From Bacteriovoracaceae bacterium (lineage in GTDB: Bacteria > Bdellovibrionota > Bacteriovoracia > Bacteriovoracales > Bacteriovoracaceae): a stretch of 64,000 nucleotides of DNA. The translations under genes were made by a program, and so were the position numbers. Position 1 is the first letter of the stretch. Each line of letters opens with the position of its first letter. Below are positions 35,825 to 45,461 of the stretch, in pieces. The notes under the pieces were generated by a model. That model did no database searches, was not told where the DNA came from, and saw nothing but the letters and a program-made list of their open reading frames with translations. Where the stretch lies: positions 620,001 to 684,000 of the forward strand of contig CANFVK010000001.1 of the NCBI GenBank assembly GCA_947450475.1. Direction: 5' to 3'.

Positions 35825-35842
35825 TTATATCAAAACGCCGAA
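35812..35842. terminator. hairpin between convergent genes
   Basis: TTCGGCGT (35812-35819) pairs with ACGCCGAA (35835-35842). The left arm is the end of the phosphoesterase gene; the right arm lies before the convergent histone-like gene. T-rich sequence follows (TTATGATTTTC). Confidence 0.55.
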
Positions 35843-35852
35843 TTATGATTTT

Positions 35853-36176
35853 CTAATTTGCTTTTTTCTTTGTAGCTTTGGTAACTGTTTTCTTTGTTGC
35901 TTTTTTTGAAACCACTTTCTTGGTTGATGGTTTGGCTTTTTTTGATACCGCAGCTTCAACCTTTTTTTGAATTTTATTAAGTTCCTTTTTTTGTTCTGTC
36001 ATAAATTTCTTAGCTTTTTTCATTTCCTCAACGACCGTTTTTTCAATCTTTTTTTCGAGCATTTTCTTTTCTGAGATAAATTTATCTTTTAAGCCTTGAA
36101 CAATATGTTTGCTTCGTAATTTATCAATTTCATTTTTTAATTCTTGGAAAGATTGCAGCAATTGTTTTTTGTTCAT
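35853..36176 (-). CDS. histone-H1-like protein with lysine-rich tail
   Basis: A 107-residue protein: an N-terminal coiled-coil region (about 1-70, LLQSFQELKNEIDKL, EKKMLEKKIEK) and a C-terminal tail (about 70-107) made almost only of Lys, Ala, Thr, Val and Ser, like the C-terminus of histone H1 and of bacterial H1-like proteins. It probably binds DNA non-specifically. It lies 9 bases after nadE and shares its transcript. Confidence 0.7.
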   Translation of the reverse strand: MNKKQLLQSFQELKNEIDKLRSKHIVQGLKDKFISEKKMLEKKIEKTVVEEMKKAKKFMTEQKKELNKIQKKVEAAVSKKAKPSTKKVVSKKATKKTVTKATKKKAN

Positions 36177-36185
36177 ATAACACTC

Positions 36186-37967
36186 CTAGGGGTTAAAGGT
36201 CTTTTTGCTAATTGGTACGCGATAGCCAAATCCGAAACTTTTTGGTTTTACCTTTATTATAGGGCAAAACTGTTTACGTTTATACTCAGAAATGCTGATA
36301 AGATGATTTATTTTAATAACTTCTTCAGATCGATGCCCTTTTTTTATTAGATCCAAAGGACTAAATCTTAGAGATAGTAGCGCTTCAAGAATAGGGTCTA
36401 ATCTTTCATATGGCGGCAGGGATTGAACATCCTCTTGATTTTCCCTCAATTCTGCAGATGGTGCCCTGGAAATAATTTCTTTTGGTATAATGTTTTTATA
36501 TTGTTGATTGATATATAAAGCGAGATTAAATACTTCCGACTTGTAAAGATCTCCTAATACTGAAAGTGCTCCAACACTATCACCGTAAAGAGTAGAGTAA
36601 CCTACAGATAATTCAGATTTATTTGATGTATTGAGAACCATAGAACCAACAGCATTTGAGCGAGCATAAATTAATGCTCCCCGTAGTCTGCTTTGAATAT
36701 TTTCATCAGCTAAATTTTCGAATTTGTCCCTGAAGCAATCTTGGTAGGCATTTTTAATTGCAGAGTGAATAAATTTAATTGGAAATGAGGTGAGCTTAAT
36801 CCCCAGATTTTGACAAAGATCGTAAGACAAATCATAACTAAGTGAACTTGAAAAAAAGCCTGGCATAAAAACTGCCTCAAGTTCGATCGGGCGCATTGCA
36901 CGTTCTTTTAATAATTTTAGTATTACTAAAACAAGTGTAGAATCCATACCGCCAGACAATGCTATTGAAAATTTGCTAATTCTGTTTTTAATAGAATAAT
37001 CATCAATACCTAGAATAAGTGCTTCAATAATCTCATGGCACTCTTCATTTTTTAATTGATTTAATTTCAATGTATCTGCGGAAAGACGAGTGTTGAAAAT
37101 AGTGTTCCAGGAATTGGAATTGATAGTTAATGATCTAATTTGGTCTTTATTGGGTGGGGAGAATTTAGGTAGTGGCAATGAGAGTAGGTCACTTTTGAAC
37201 ATTTTTGCGACTACAACAATATTAGCTCCATCAGATACAAAACTTTGCCCATCAAAAATTATCTCATCCTCTGCTCCTACGCGATTAACGTAGGCGAAGG
37301 GACATTGTAGATATTGAGAAATCTCCATTGCTCTTGCCATTCGTTGTTCTTGTTTACCTAGATGATATGGACTAGCGCTTAAATTGATGACTAAGTCACA
37401 ATGCATATTGTTGTTTTCAAGATGATTTTTGAGTTGTTCAACCGGATCTATTTCGTGAAGATGAGAAAACCACATATCTTCACAAATAAGCAGGCCAATA
37501 GTCTTATTCTCAAAAGAAAAAATCGCCGGACCAGATCCTGGGGTAAAGTATTTTTTTTCTTCATATAGGTCATAGTTAGGGAGAAGTTGCTTAGTGTAAA
37601 TCGCCTTAATTTTCTCGCCTGGCTCTAGTAAATAGATGACATTCTCTATTTGCAAGGGGATTCCCATGGTATCGAATTGATAGGTTAAGCCTCCCAATAG
37701 AAGGGCAATTGACTCGTTTTTTTGGGCCTTGAATTGCCTTTCAGACCATACTGATAAGTCGTTTATAAAAGCAAGGTAATCTTCTATGAAGCTTTTTTTG
37801 AGCACGAGGTCTTGCAGGGGGTACCCCGTCAGAAAGAGCTCGGGAAATAGATGGAGCCCCTTTAGCCTTCCATCTTGAAAAGTCGTAGTTAGATATTTAA
37901 ATATGCCTTCAAAATCGCCAATTTCGTGGTGTGTTTGATGAAGATTTAATTGCATGAATGCGCTCAT
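36186..37967 (-). CDS. nadE: glutamine-dependent NAD+ synthetase
   Basis: A 593-residue two-domain enzyme. N-terminal nitrilase/glutaminase domain (LFPELFLTGYP with Glu, TKQLLPNYDLYEEKKYF with Lys, LLICEDMWFS with Cys); C-terminal synthetase with the pyrophosphate loop ALSGGMDSTLVL and NTSNKSELSVGYSTLYGD. It makes NAD+ from deamido-NAD+, ATP and glutamine. Length is a little above 540-580, with the C-terminus normal (KRKQFCPIIKVKPKSFG). Confidence 0.95.
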   Translation of the reverse strand: MSAFMQLNLHQTHHEIGDFEGIFKYLTTTFQDGRLKGLHLFPELFLTGYPLQDLVLKKSFIEDYLAFINDLSVWSERQFKAQKNESIALLLGGLTYQFDTMGIPLQIENVIYLLEPGEKIKAIYTKQLLPNYDLYEEKKYFTPGSGPAIFSFENKTIGLLICEDMWFSHLHEIDPVEQLKNHLENNNMHCDLVINLSASPYHLGKQEQRMARAMEISQYLQCPFAYVNRVGAEDEIIFDGQSFVSDGANIVVVAKMFKSDLLSLPLPKFSPPNKDQIRSLTINSNSWNTIFNTRLSADTLKLNQLKNEECHEIIEALILGIDDYSIKNRISKFSIALSGGMDSTLVLVILKLLKERAMRPIELEAVFMPGFFSSSLSYDLSYDLCQNLGIKLTSFPIKFIHSAIKNAYQDCFRDKFENLADENIQSRLRGALIYARSNAVGSMVLNTSNKSELSVGYSTLYGDSVGALSVLGDLYKSEVFNLALYINQQYKNIIPKEIISRAPSAELRENQEDVQSLPPYERLDPILEALLSLRFSPLDLIKKGHRSEEVIKINHLISISEYKRKQFCPIIKVKPKSFGFGYRVPISKKTFNP

Positions 37968-38058
37968 TGATTTAAATTTACACTCAAGTTTATACTCTTA
38001 AATTTACCAATTTAAACAGGCGAAGAAAACCGATTATTGAGGTAATAAGGATTAAAAA

Positions 38059-38997
38059 GTGCTTGGAGTACTATTTGTTATTTTCGCAGGTCTTTTGTGG
38101 GCGCTCGACACCCTTATTCGATATCCTTTGCTTTTTGGAGGGGTCTCTGCGGAAAGAATCGTCTTAACTGAGCATCTTTTTCTAACAATAATTTTTTTAC
38201 CAATTTTGTATAAGAATAAATTGGTTATTTGGCAGTCTAAAATTTCGTCAATTTTTTATTTTTCATTTATCGGTATTCTTGGCTCAGCTGTGGGGACTCT
38301 TTGTTTCACCAAAGCGTTCATGATGATAAATCCTTCACTTGTTATTTTAATGCAAAAATTACAACCTGTTATTGCCATATCATTAGCAAGTTTTATTCTC
38401 GGTGAGAAAATCCAAAAACCTTTTTATTTTTGGGCATTCGTCGCTATTGTTGGCGGTGTGCTGATTTCTTCTGAAGATATTTTGCCATGGTTTGTTCTCA
38501 TAAAAGCAAAGCTTAATACTCAGGGGGCTTCTCAGAGCTTTTTAGTTGATTTGCTTTCCGAAAAAGCAATTAAAGGCTATTTGTTAACACTTGTAGCTGT
38601 CGTGAGCTGGGGGTGCTCTACTGTTTTTGGGAAAAAGTTAACTGCTCAGGGGTTTAATGAATCCCAGCTAATGGGGGGGCGTTTTACTTTTGGGTTTATC
38701 TTTTTGATATTTTACTCTTTGGCGAATAAAAACCTAATTCAATTGGATTGGCAGATGATAGTCTGGGGCAAAATACTTGCAATGGTCATTATATCAGGCC
38801 TATTGGGTATGTATTTTTACTACAAAGGCCTAAAGTCCATTTCTGCTCGAGTGTGTGCATTGGCGGAAATGTTTTTCCCCCTTAGCGCCGTTGCGATTAA
38901 CTGGATCGTTCTCGGGGCTAAATTAACTACAATGCAATTAATTGGAGCTGGCTTATTAACTTTAGGTTCAACTGTCATACAGCTAAGAAATTATTAG
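38059..38997 (+). CDS. EamA/DMT-superfamily transporter
   Basis: A 312-residue protein with about ten membrane helices in two EamA repeats. The first repeat ends with LVILMQKLQPVIAISLASFILGEKI, the second with ARVCALAEMFFPLSAVAINWIVLG. The substrate is not evident. The start at 38059 is a GTG (AAAAAGTGCTTGGAG). It precedes sugar-nucleotide genes on the same strand. Confidence 0.85.
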   Translation: MLGVLFVIFAGLLWALDTLIRYPLLFGGVSAERIVLTEHLFLTIIFLPILYKNKLVIWQSKISSIFYFSFIGILGSAVGTLCFTKAFMMINPSLVILMQKLQPVIAISLASFILGEKIQKPFYFWAFVAIVGGVLISSEDILPWFVLIKAKLNTQGASQSFLVDLLSEKAIKGYLLTLVAVVSWGCSTVFGKKLTAQGFNESQLMGGRFTFGFIFLIFYSLANKNLIQLDWQMIVWGKILAMVIISGLLGMYFYYKGLKSISARVCALAEMFFPLSAVAINWIVLGAKLTTMQLIGAGLLTLGSTVIQLRNY

Positions 38998-39011
38998 ACT
39001 AGGATATACTT

Positions 39012-39986
39012 ATGAACAACAAAATAATCTTGCCCCAGTCAATGGAAGGTCAAACGGTATTGGTTGCAGGTGCTGCGGGATTTGTGCCTTCAACTTTGTG
39101 TGAGTTTTACTTGAATCTTGGTGCAAACGTTATTGGAATAGATAATTTTATAACTGGATCACCTTCAAATATAGAATTACTTTCTAGTTATAAAAACTTT
39201 GAATTCCATGAAAATAATATTTACGAAAAATTGCCAAGTTTCAAAGATCAAAAAATTGATTTTATTTTATCAATGGCCAGTCCTGCTTCACCTATTGATT
39301 TTTCCATTATACCAATTGAGATAATGAGAGTTAATTCAGAAGGCACATTGAAATTGCTGGAATTGGCTAGAGATAAAAAGGCTCGTTTTTTAGAAGCATC
39401 AACTTCTGAAGTATATGGAGACCCCGAAATTCATCCACAAACTGAAGATTATGTAGGGCACGTCAATCCCATCGGACCTCGTTCTTGCTATGATGAATCA
39501 AAGCGATTCGCTGAAGCAATGACGATGAGTTTTTATCACAAATATAATGTTGATACTCGAATTGTTAGAATTTTTAATACCTACGGTCCCCGTATGCGTC
39601 CTAATGATGGAAGAGTTATACCTAATTTTATTACGCAGGCACTAAGAGGGGAGAATTTGACCATTTACGGAGATGGATCTCAAACTAGGTCTTATTGTTA
39701 CTCAACTGATCTTGTAAATGCGATACATAACGTTTTAATGAGCCAAGACCCCACACCATTTAATTGTGGGAATCCTGATGAATATACTATTAAGGAGACC
39801 GCAGAACTAATTATAAAAATTCTCAATAGTAAATCTGGCTTAACTTTTCTTCCATTGCCCAAAGATGATCCAAAAAGAAGAAGACCTAATATTGAGAAAC
39901 TTCAAAAAATCTCAGATTATGAGCCACTTGTAAGTTTTGAAGAAGGAATTAGAATGACGGCAGATTTTTTTAAGAATTCACTTTGA
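39012..39986 (+). CDS. NAD-dependent sugar-nucleotide epimerase/decarboxylase (UDP-xylose synthase-like)
   Basis: A 324-residue extended SDR. The NAD motif reads GAAGFVPS, then IDNFITGSPSNIELL; SCYDESKRFAEAM holds the catalytic Tyr-Lys; GPRMRPNDGRVIPNFI, YGDGSQTRSYCYSTDLV and GNPDEYTIKETAELI are close to UDP-glucuronate decarboxylase. Phe-Val-Pro in the glycine motif replaces the usual Phe-Ile/Leu-Gly. It probably makes a pentose donor for surface polysaccharide, with the next gene as a glycosyltransferase. Confidence 0.83.
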   Translation: MNNKIILPQSMEGQTVLVAGAAGFVPSTLCEFYLNLGANVIGIDNFITGSPSNIELLSSYKNFEFHENNIYEKLPSFKDQKIDFILSMASPASPIDFSIIPIEIMRVNSEGTLKLLELARDKKARFLEASTSEVYGDPEIHPQTEDYVGHVNPIGPRSCYDESKRFAEAMTMSFYHKYNVDTRIVRIFNTYGPRMRPNDGRVIPNFITQALRGENLTIYGDGSQTRSYCYSTDLVNAIHNVLMSQDPTPFNCGNPDEYTIKETAELIIKILNSKSGLTFLPLPKDDPKRRRPNIEKLQKISDYEPLVSFEEGIRMTADFFKNSL

Positions 39987-39995
39987 AGGACATAA

Positions 39996-41060
39996 ATGAA
40001 AGTTGCAATAACTTGTGATTCAATTATCTCTAGAAATCATTATACCGAAATAGTTGAAAGTTTGTGCGAGATGTTACCTGAAGCACGCTTATACTGTTTT
40101 GCTCATCAGGCCGGTCATGTATTGGGTCATATCGAAAAGCGTATGATTACTTCAACTCATCTAAGTAAAAAAGTTAAATCAGAAGAGGATTTTCTAAAAT
40201 ATACCAGTCAATTACCATTTCTTGCGAATAATCTATTTGTTTCATGTGAATATGATTTAATCATTAATATCTCCAATGGGTTCTCACAAGGAATCAGGAA
40301 ATGCGATCACACACGAATGGTAACTTATTTATATGAAACTTCTTTTTCAAAGAAATTTAAGAAAACACTTTTCCAAAAATTTTTTTTTCCTTTAGTCTTG
40401 GCCTGGAGCCAGAAATCGCTAAGTCACGCAGATCTAGTTATAGTCTCTAGGTCTGAATTGTTAAGTGAATTTAATATTCAAAATAAGCTTCCTGAAGTTA
40501 TACCGCCACCTTTTAGAATTTCTGATTTTTCGCTCTTTCCATCAACAATGTTTCCGCACCATTTTTACGCAATTGAAGCAAGTGGGCTAAGTTTAATTCA
40601 AGCAAGATCAATCATTTCTTGGATGACTCAATGGGGTTTTAATTTTCAATTTATTGGTAGTGATGAGCATCTTGAATCTTTAAAAAAAGAATTTGATTTG
40701 AATAAGTTTTTTGGTAATCGATGCAGTGGGGAATTAGCTCCAGTCCTGGCTGCAAGTAAAGCTCTCGTTAGTTTTAATGCAAATTCTTTTCCACAACTCG
40801 CCCTCGCTGCAATGGCGACTGGTCGCCCGGTCATTTTAATAGATGAATTAAAAAAATGGGGGACAGGAGTAGGGATTTATTTTACTTCATTCAATAAGGA
40901 TGTTCTTAAGAGAAGTATTGATGAAATGCTTTCCCAGGAAGCTGAGATTGATAGTAAAAAGATTAGAGCATTTGCTGTGGAATTTCATGACATTAAGTTT
41001 AAAGCCCATATGAAAAGAATCATTGATAGCTTTGCTCAGAAGACCGCTGAGAAGACCTAA
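39996..41060 (+). CDS. glycosyltransferase (family 1/4-type)
   Basis: A 354-residue GT-B-like protein: N-terminal half with [17 protein letters not shown] and VIPPPF (the usual linker before the donor domain), C-terminal half with [21 protein letters not shown] and [19 protein letters not shown], which is the GT4 donor-site pattern. Acceptor and sugar unknown. It starts 9 bases after the UXS-like gene and ends overlapping the convergent ABC gene by 4 bases. Confidence 0.78.
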   Translation: MKVAITCDSIISRNHYTEIVESLCEMLPEARLYCFAHQAGHVLGHIEKRMITSTHLSKKVKSEEDFLKYTSQLPFLANNLFVSCEYDLIINISNGFSQGIRKCDHTRMVTYLYETSFSKKFKKTLFQKFFFPLVLAWSQKSLSHADLVIVSRSELLSEFNIQNKLPEVIPPPFRISDFSLFPSTMFPHHFYAIEASGLSLIQARSIISWMTQWGFNFQFIGSDEHLESLKKEFDLNKFFGNRCSGELAPVLAASKALVSFNANSFPQLALAAMATGRPVILIDELKKWGTGVGIYFTSFNKDVLKRSIDEMLSQEAEIDSKKIRAFAVEFHDIKFKAHMKRIIDSFAQKTAEKT

Positions 41061-41809
41061 AGTTTACCCAGAAATTCTATAGTTCGTTTTTCTTTTGGTG
41101 ATTCAAAAATATCAGCTGGATTTCCTTCTTCGATAATAAGACCACCATCCATAAAAACAACTCGATCTGCAACTTCTTTTGCAAATCCCATTTCGTGAGT
41201 GACTACGATTAGGGTTAAACCAGAGTGTGCCAAACTCTTCATGACCCTTAAGACTTCATTTACTAATTCAGGATCTAGTGCAGAGGTTGCCTCATCAAAA
41301 AGCATCACATCTGGCTTCATACAAAGCGCTCGAGCAATTGCCACTCTTTGTTGTTGTCCACCAGATAATTCCCTTGGATAAGAATGTTCTTTTTCAGATA
41401 AGCCAACTTTCTGAAGGAAGCTTCTTGCTAGAGCTAATGCATCATGATGACTTACATTTGAAACATTGATAGGAGCAAGAATCAAGTTTTCTAAAACTGT
41501 TAAGTGAGGAAACAAATTAAAATTTTGAAATACCATTCCCATTTTAGAACGTTGGAGATCAAGTTCTTTTTCTGATTTTCCTTGCCCCATAAGTTGGTTC
41601 TGAAAATGAATTTCTCCGCTACTAGGTGCTTCGAGATAATTTAAACATCTTAATAGAGTTGATTTACCTGATCCAGAGGGACCAATGATAACGACAACTT
41701 CCCCTTTTTTTATTTCAGTTGAAATTCCTTTGAGAACTTCTAAGCTTCCAAAAGTTTTTTTTAAATTAACAATCTTAATGATAATTTCATTAGCATCTGA
41801 AGTATTCAT
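41057..41809 (-). CDS. polar amino-acid ABC transporter ATPase
   Basis: Start ATG 41809 follows GGCGGAG and overlaps the permease stop, giving 250 residues. Walker [10 protein letters not shown], signature [15 protein letters not shown], Walker [13 protein letters not shown] and the switch His in IVVTHEM are all present. High similarity to the GlnQ/ArtP group. It powers uptake together with the next two genes. Confidence 0.95.
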   Translation of the reverse strand: MNTSDANEIIIKIVNLKKTFGSLEVLKGISTEIKKGEVVVIIGPSGSGKSTLLRCLNYLEAPSSGEIHFQNQLMGQGKSEKELDLQRSKMGMVFQNFNLFPHLTVLENLILAPINVSNVSHHDALALARSFLQKVGLSEKEHSYPRELSGGQQQRVAIARALCMKPDVMLFDEATSALDPELVNEVLRVMKSLAHSGLTLIVVTHEMGFAKEVADRVVFMDGGLIIEEGNPADIFESPKEKRTIEFLGKL

Positions 41810-42486
41810 TAGACTCCGCCTTTGGCCAGTAAAGATTTTTCTAGTCTTGATGCTAGAGTGCTTAGACAAATAACGATTATGAGATATCCAAGACCGGCCC
41901 AAACATAGACTTCCCAAGGACGTAAATACTTAGCACCTATTCTTTGAGTGACATAAAGAAGTTCGCCAAGAGAAATAACAGAAACGAGTGAGGTGTCCTT
42001 GGTTAAGGCTGAAAATTCGTTAACCACCGGCGGTATAATTCGACGATAGGTTTGCGGAATGATAATTTTAAACATCGTTTGGTAATGACTCAATCCGAGC
42101 GCTCTGGCAGCTTCCGTTTGTCCTTTAGCAATAGATAGAATTCCAGCTCGAAATATTTCAGCTAAATATGCAGCACAATTTAAAGATAGTGCTAAAATCC
42201 CAGCTGGGAAGGAATCGAAAGTTACATTAATAAGGGTTGGTACAGCAAAATAGATAAAAAGAATTTGCAAAAGCAGCGGTGTGCCTCTGAACAAAGTAAT
42301 ATAGAAAGCCGCTAAAGATCTCAACACTGGTGAGCGTGAAATTCTAAAAAGAGCGATGAGCATCCCTAAAATAAATCCTATGCAGCCACTGATTATGGTT
42401 AATTTGAGAGTAATTGCCATTCCTTCGAGTAGTCGCGGAATAACAATTGACTTTGAAAAGACCCAAAAGCTTAAATTATCTTCCAT
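41809..42486 (-). CDS. polar amino-acid ABC transporter permease
   Basis: A 225-residue HisM/GlnP-type permease with five helices. The EAA-loop reads [20 protein letters not shown], and [20 protein letters not shown] is typical of the family. Both flanking genes overlap it, so the three transporter genes are tightly coupled. Confidence 0.95.
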   Translation of the reverse strand: MEDNLSFWVFSKSIVIPRLLEGMAITLKLTIISGCIGFILGMLIALFRISRSPVLRSLAAFYITLFRGTPLLLQILFIYFAVPTLINVTFDSFPAGILALSLNCAAYLAEIFRAGILSIAKGQTEAARALGLSHYQTMFKIIIPQTYRRIIPPVVNEFSALTKDTSLVSVISLGELLYVTQRIGAKYLRPWEVYVWAGLGYLIIVICLSTLASRLEKSLLAKGGV

Positions 42487-43262
42487 TAAATTTTAGGATC
42501 CGTTTTAAGCCATTTTTTATAGATCCTAGCAAATGTGCCGTTGTCTTTTATCGTTTTAACAGCATTTTTTATTGCTGATAATAATTTATCTTCATTTTTT
42601 GGGATAGCAATCCCAATGGGTTCAGGTTTTATTGCTTCACCAGAGACCTGAAAAGTTTTTTGATCAAGTCCTGCATAGTATAATCCTACAGCTTCATCTG
42701 TAACAATGACTTGAGCTTGTTTGGCTTTTATTGCAGCAAAAGTTTCGGTTGCTCCCTTAAAGGCTTTAATTTCTTTTATCGCAATTCCAGATTTTTTAAA
42801 ATTTTCCACTGCAGTAAATGATGTTGTATCGGCCTGAACTGCAACTACTTTTCCGGAAAGCTCTTTTTCATTTGTTATTTTAGGAGAGTTCTTATGTGTT
42901 ACAAAAACCTGTCCCATTTTAAGATATTCAACAAAATTGACCTGTCGGCTTCTTTCGTCGGTTATATTCATTGAAGACATAATGATATCGTATCTATTCG
43001 ATTTTAATCCAGCGAGAATTCCATCCCAAGGCATGACGATAAATTCGATTTCTACTTTTAAAATTTTAGCCAATTCATTGGCCAAATCAATATCAAGTCC
43101 AATCACCTTGCCATCATTGCTTTCAGATTCCATTGGAGGATATGTTGTATCTACGGCGATCCTAATTTTTTTATTTTTGATGATGCTTTCAAGAGATGCT
43201 TGAACTGAAAAAGAAACCAGCAAAATGAGCATCGATGTCATAATAAGGAAGGATTTTTTCAT
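42486..43262 (-). CDS. amino-acid ABC transporter substrate-binding protein
   Basis: A 258-residue periplasmic protein with signal peptide (LIMTSMLILLVSFSVQA). The SBP family 3 pattern is clear: IRIAVDTTYPPMES, GLDIDLANELAK, MPWDGILAGLKSNRYDIIMSSM, DERSRQVNF. The ligand is likely a polar amino acid (Gln, Arg or His), not decidable by eye. Confidence 0.94.
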   Translation of the reverse strand: MKKSFLIMTSMLILLVSFSVQASLESIIKNKKIRIAVDTTYPPMESESNDGKVIGLDIDLANELAKILKVEIEFIVMPWDGILAGLKSNRYDIIMSSMNITDERSRQVNFVEYLKMGQVFVTHKNSPKITNEKELSGKVVAVQADTTSFTAVENFKKSGIAIKEIKAFKGATETFAAIKAKQAQVIVTDEAVGLYYAGLDQKTFQVSGEAIKPEPIGIAIPKNEDKLLSAIKNAVKTIKDNGTFARIYKKWLKTDPKI

Positions 43263-43280
43263 GGAATCTCCAGCAAAATT

Positions 43281-43718
43281 TTATTGAATGAATGTTTCAG
43301 GCTGTCTAAAAAAGAAAAGTGGAACATCAACCCAGAAGCGGTTACCAAAATCATCAATCATTTGGTATTTTCCTCTCATGTTCCCATAGGCAGAATTCAG
43401 CGGACAAAAACTCGAGTATTCGTAATGCTCACCTGGTTTCAACATCGGCTGTTCTCCAACCACTCCTGTTCCTTGAACGTCAAATATTTTGCCATTACCA
43501 TCTTTAATTTTCCAGTGGCGATGAATAACCTTGCAGGCAATGGTTCCAAGGTTGGAAATTCTAATTTTATAAGAATAGAAGTATTGATTGTTTTGTGGGT
43601 CAGAGCGTTCCGCAACATATTCTGGCACAACTTCAACTAGAACATCATTTGTCTTAGCGCTGTAATATTCTCTAAAGGCACTTAAATCTTCTAAAATATT
43701 TTCATTGATGCTAGTCAT
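43281..43718 (-). CDS. apaG: ApaG-domain protein
   Basis: A 145-residue protein with the ApaG fold: VPEYVAERSDPQNNQYFYSY, RHWKIKDGNG, VQGTGVVGEQPMLKPGEHYEYSS and GNMRGKYQMID are diagnostic. The family has been tied to Co2+ resistance and Ap4A, but its biochemical role is not settled. It lies 18 bases before the transporter genes and may be transcribed with them. Confidence 0.93.
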   Translation of the reverse strand: MTSINENILEDLSAFREYYSAKTNDVLVEVVPEYVAERSDPQNNQYFYSYKIRISNLGTIACKVIHRHWKIKDGNGKIFDVQGTGVVGEQPMLKPGEHYEYSSFCPLNSAYGNMRGKYQMIDDFGNRFWVDVPLFFFRQPETFIQ

Positions 43719-43922
43719 GGGTTCCTCTGATTAAATTGATGTTTCTATGTATCAAATTCAATACATAATTTAAAGTTTTGTGAGTTTCATTTCTCAAACA
43801 TAAGTTTTTACTTAACTAACTAAAATAATTGATGTTTAGACTTTATATATAGTGTACTCAGTTATAAAGGCATGTTAAAATAAGAAAAAATATTTCTTTA
43901 AAACCTTAAAAAGGAGCTTTTC

Positions 43923-44276
43923 GTGGAAAAAGATACACTTTCTAGAAGATCATTCTTTAAATTGGTTGCTGCGGGTGCGGCCATTATACCGCTTTTTGCT
44001 AAAGCCACTAAATCAATTGCAGCAGACTCATGTCCTTCAACTGCTCCTGCTGGTAAGCCAATCGTAAGCCCAACAGAAGGCATGGGAAAAACTTTACAAT
44101 ACGTTAATGATGCAAAAACTACTAAAAACCCAAAACATAAATCAGGCAATGCTTGTGGTAACTGTAAATTCTTCAATGTCGCAAAAGGCGAAGGTGGCTA
44201 TGCTCCATGTACGATGATGGGGATGAAATATGTTACGAACTGTGGATGGTGCACATCTTACGCAGCAAAAGCATAA
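43923..44276 (+). CDS. high-potential iron-sulfur protein with Tat signal
   Basis: GTG start after AAGGAG; 117 residues. LSRRSFFKLVAAGAA (6-20) is a twin-arginine signal, and the mature domain has the HiPIP cysteine set Cys78, Cys81, Cys96 and Cys110 (CGNC, APCTMM, GWC), with an extra Cys107. HiPIPs carry electrons in the periplasm between the bc1 complex and terminal enzymes. Export would use TatC (11665). Confidence 0.9.
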   Translation: MEKDTLSRRSFFKLVAAGAAIIPLFAKATKSIAADSCPSTAPAGKPIVSPTEGMGKTLQYVNDAKTTKNPKHKSGNACGNCKFFNVAKGEGGYAPCTMMGMKYVTNCGWCTSYAAKA

Positions 44277-44300
44277 TTTTTAATTTTTTTTCATAGAAAG

Positions 44301-44328
44301 GCGAAGATTCATTCTTCGCTTTTTTTTT
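44301..44328 (+). terminator. intrinsic terminator after the HiPIP gene
   Basis: GCGAAGA (44301-44307), loop TTCAT, TCTTCGC (44313-44319), then nine T. It overlaps the last codons of the convergent DTW gene. Confidence 0.85.
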
Positions 44329-44926
44329 GGATATAATTCGCATTGAAAACAGCTTGTCCCATTTTATCTATTTGAAAATCGATCATTTTTTGAAAAGCAA
44401 GTTCAAGAGAGTTTGTATTTAAATTTGGCTCGATAAGCTTTAGGGCCTCAAGACTAGCTTCTAAACTTGATAGTCCATTTTTTTGATGACTTTGCCTGAT
44501 TCGATAATTGCTAATTTTTGAATTTTCTAAACTTAATCTTTGAAGAGAATGTAAATTGCGTGATAAGAAATAAATCTTTTTAGCTTTTCTCCAAGGTCCA
44601 TCTATTAATACAAGGTGTGTTGTTGTTGCTACATCGAGCGATGTCTTGACCTGTCGATCTATTTCAGGAAACAAAAGAACTACCTTATTTTCACTATTAT
44701 CTAGAATAAGATTTAATTCTTGATGTTGGCTGAAATCCTCACCTGAAAAAATGATAATTTTTACCAAACTTTTTGTTAAGATTTTTACGGTGTTTAGTGG
44801 ATGTTTACTTTCTTTAGGGTGCTGAAGAATAATAATTTGAGTTGAATTGTTAACGGGCTTTAGATACTCACAAAGGCAGCGAGCGATAATCATGTCACAT
44901 GTTTGACACTTAGGTCTTTGGCTCAA
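44309..44926 (-). CDS. DTW-domain tRNA-uridine aminocarboxypropyltransferase
   Basis: A 205-residue protein: zinc-type cysteines CQTC and CLC at the start, IIILQHPKESKHPLNTVKIL, LIDGPWRKAKKI (the DTW/DGxW motif) and YRIRQSHQKNGLSSLEA. The family (TapT/TrcT, YfiP-like) transfers the acp group from SAM to tRNA uridine. It overlaps the upstream lipoprotein gene by 4 bases. Confidence 0.88.
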   Translation of the reverse strand: MSQRPKCQTCDMIIARCLCEYLKPVNNSTQIIILQHPKESKHPLNTVKILTKSLVKIIIFSGEDFSQHQELNLILDNSENKVVLLFPEIDRQVKTSLDVATTTHLVLIDGPWRKAKKIYFLSRNLHSLQRLSLENSKISNYRIRQSHQKNGLSSLEASLEALKLIEPNLNTNSLELAFQKMIDFQIDKMGQAVFNANYIQKKSEE

Positions 44927-45330
44927 ATCTTTATCTTTTTAAGATTCCGTTGAATGCATGAAACTGTTGAGGTGCTGATGTTTGAATGTGTCTTTTCGCA
45001 AGAAAGAGAAACTTTTTTAGTAAATTCCTGACATTTCTTTTCACTCGAAAATTTAGAAACTTTACTCATGCAAAAAAAAGTAAGTTTTTGATTAATCTCG
45101 ATGATAAGCTGTTTGGTTTTGTCATTTAAGTTACTTTTAACAGAGCTAGTATTACGCGCAATTTGAGATTCATCACTGTCGTTAGGTTTATTCAAATAAA
45201 GTGAACCACTTTTTTCAATATGATTGAAAGTCAAAATTGTATCCTGTGAGTAATTTTTTGGTTTTTGTAATTGACGAGGAGATGCACATCCAAAAGAAAA
45301 TAAAGCGAATAAAAATATAATTTTTTTCAT
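44923..45330 (-). CDS. small lipoprotein of unknown function
   Basis: A 135-residue protein with a lipobox in FALFSFGCASP (Cys15). The mature part is polar and has four further cysteines (FFCMSK, KKCQEF, LSCEKT, VSCIQR). Coupled to the DTW gene by a 4-base overlap, which may be chance. No family recognised. Confidence 0.65.
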   Translation of the reverse strand: MKKIIFLFALFSFGCASPRQLQKPKNYSQDTILTFNHIEKSGSLYLNKPNDSDESQIARNTSSVKSNLNDKTKQLIIEINQKLTFFCMSKVSKFSSEKKCQEFTKKVSLSCEKTHSNISTSTVSCIQRNLKKIKI

Positions 45331-45461
45331 AATTATATATTTTAAAACAAATTTTCAAAAAGACGAGAAAATATAACTGAAGTGCATTAGTCGGAGAATT
45401 AACTTGAACTTTTAAATGATTCGTCTAAAATTTTAAAATAAAATTGTCTAAGGAATATTAC

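Noticed and set aside
41810-41917. 36-residue extension of the ABC ATPase
   Set aside because: It reads through the permease coding sequence; ATG 41809 has GGCGGAG and fits the family N-terminus.
43284-43640. Plus-strand 118-codon frame opposite apaG
   Set aside because: It lies wholly antisense to a well-conserved ApaG protein.
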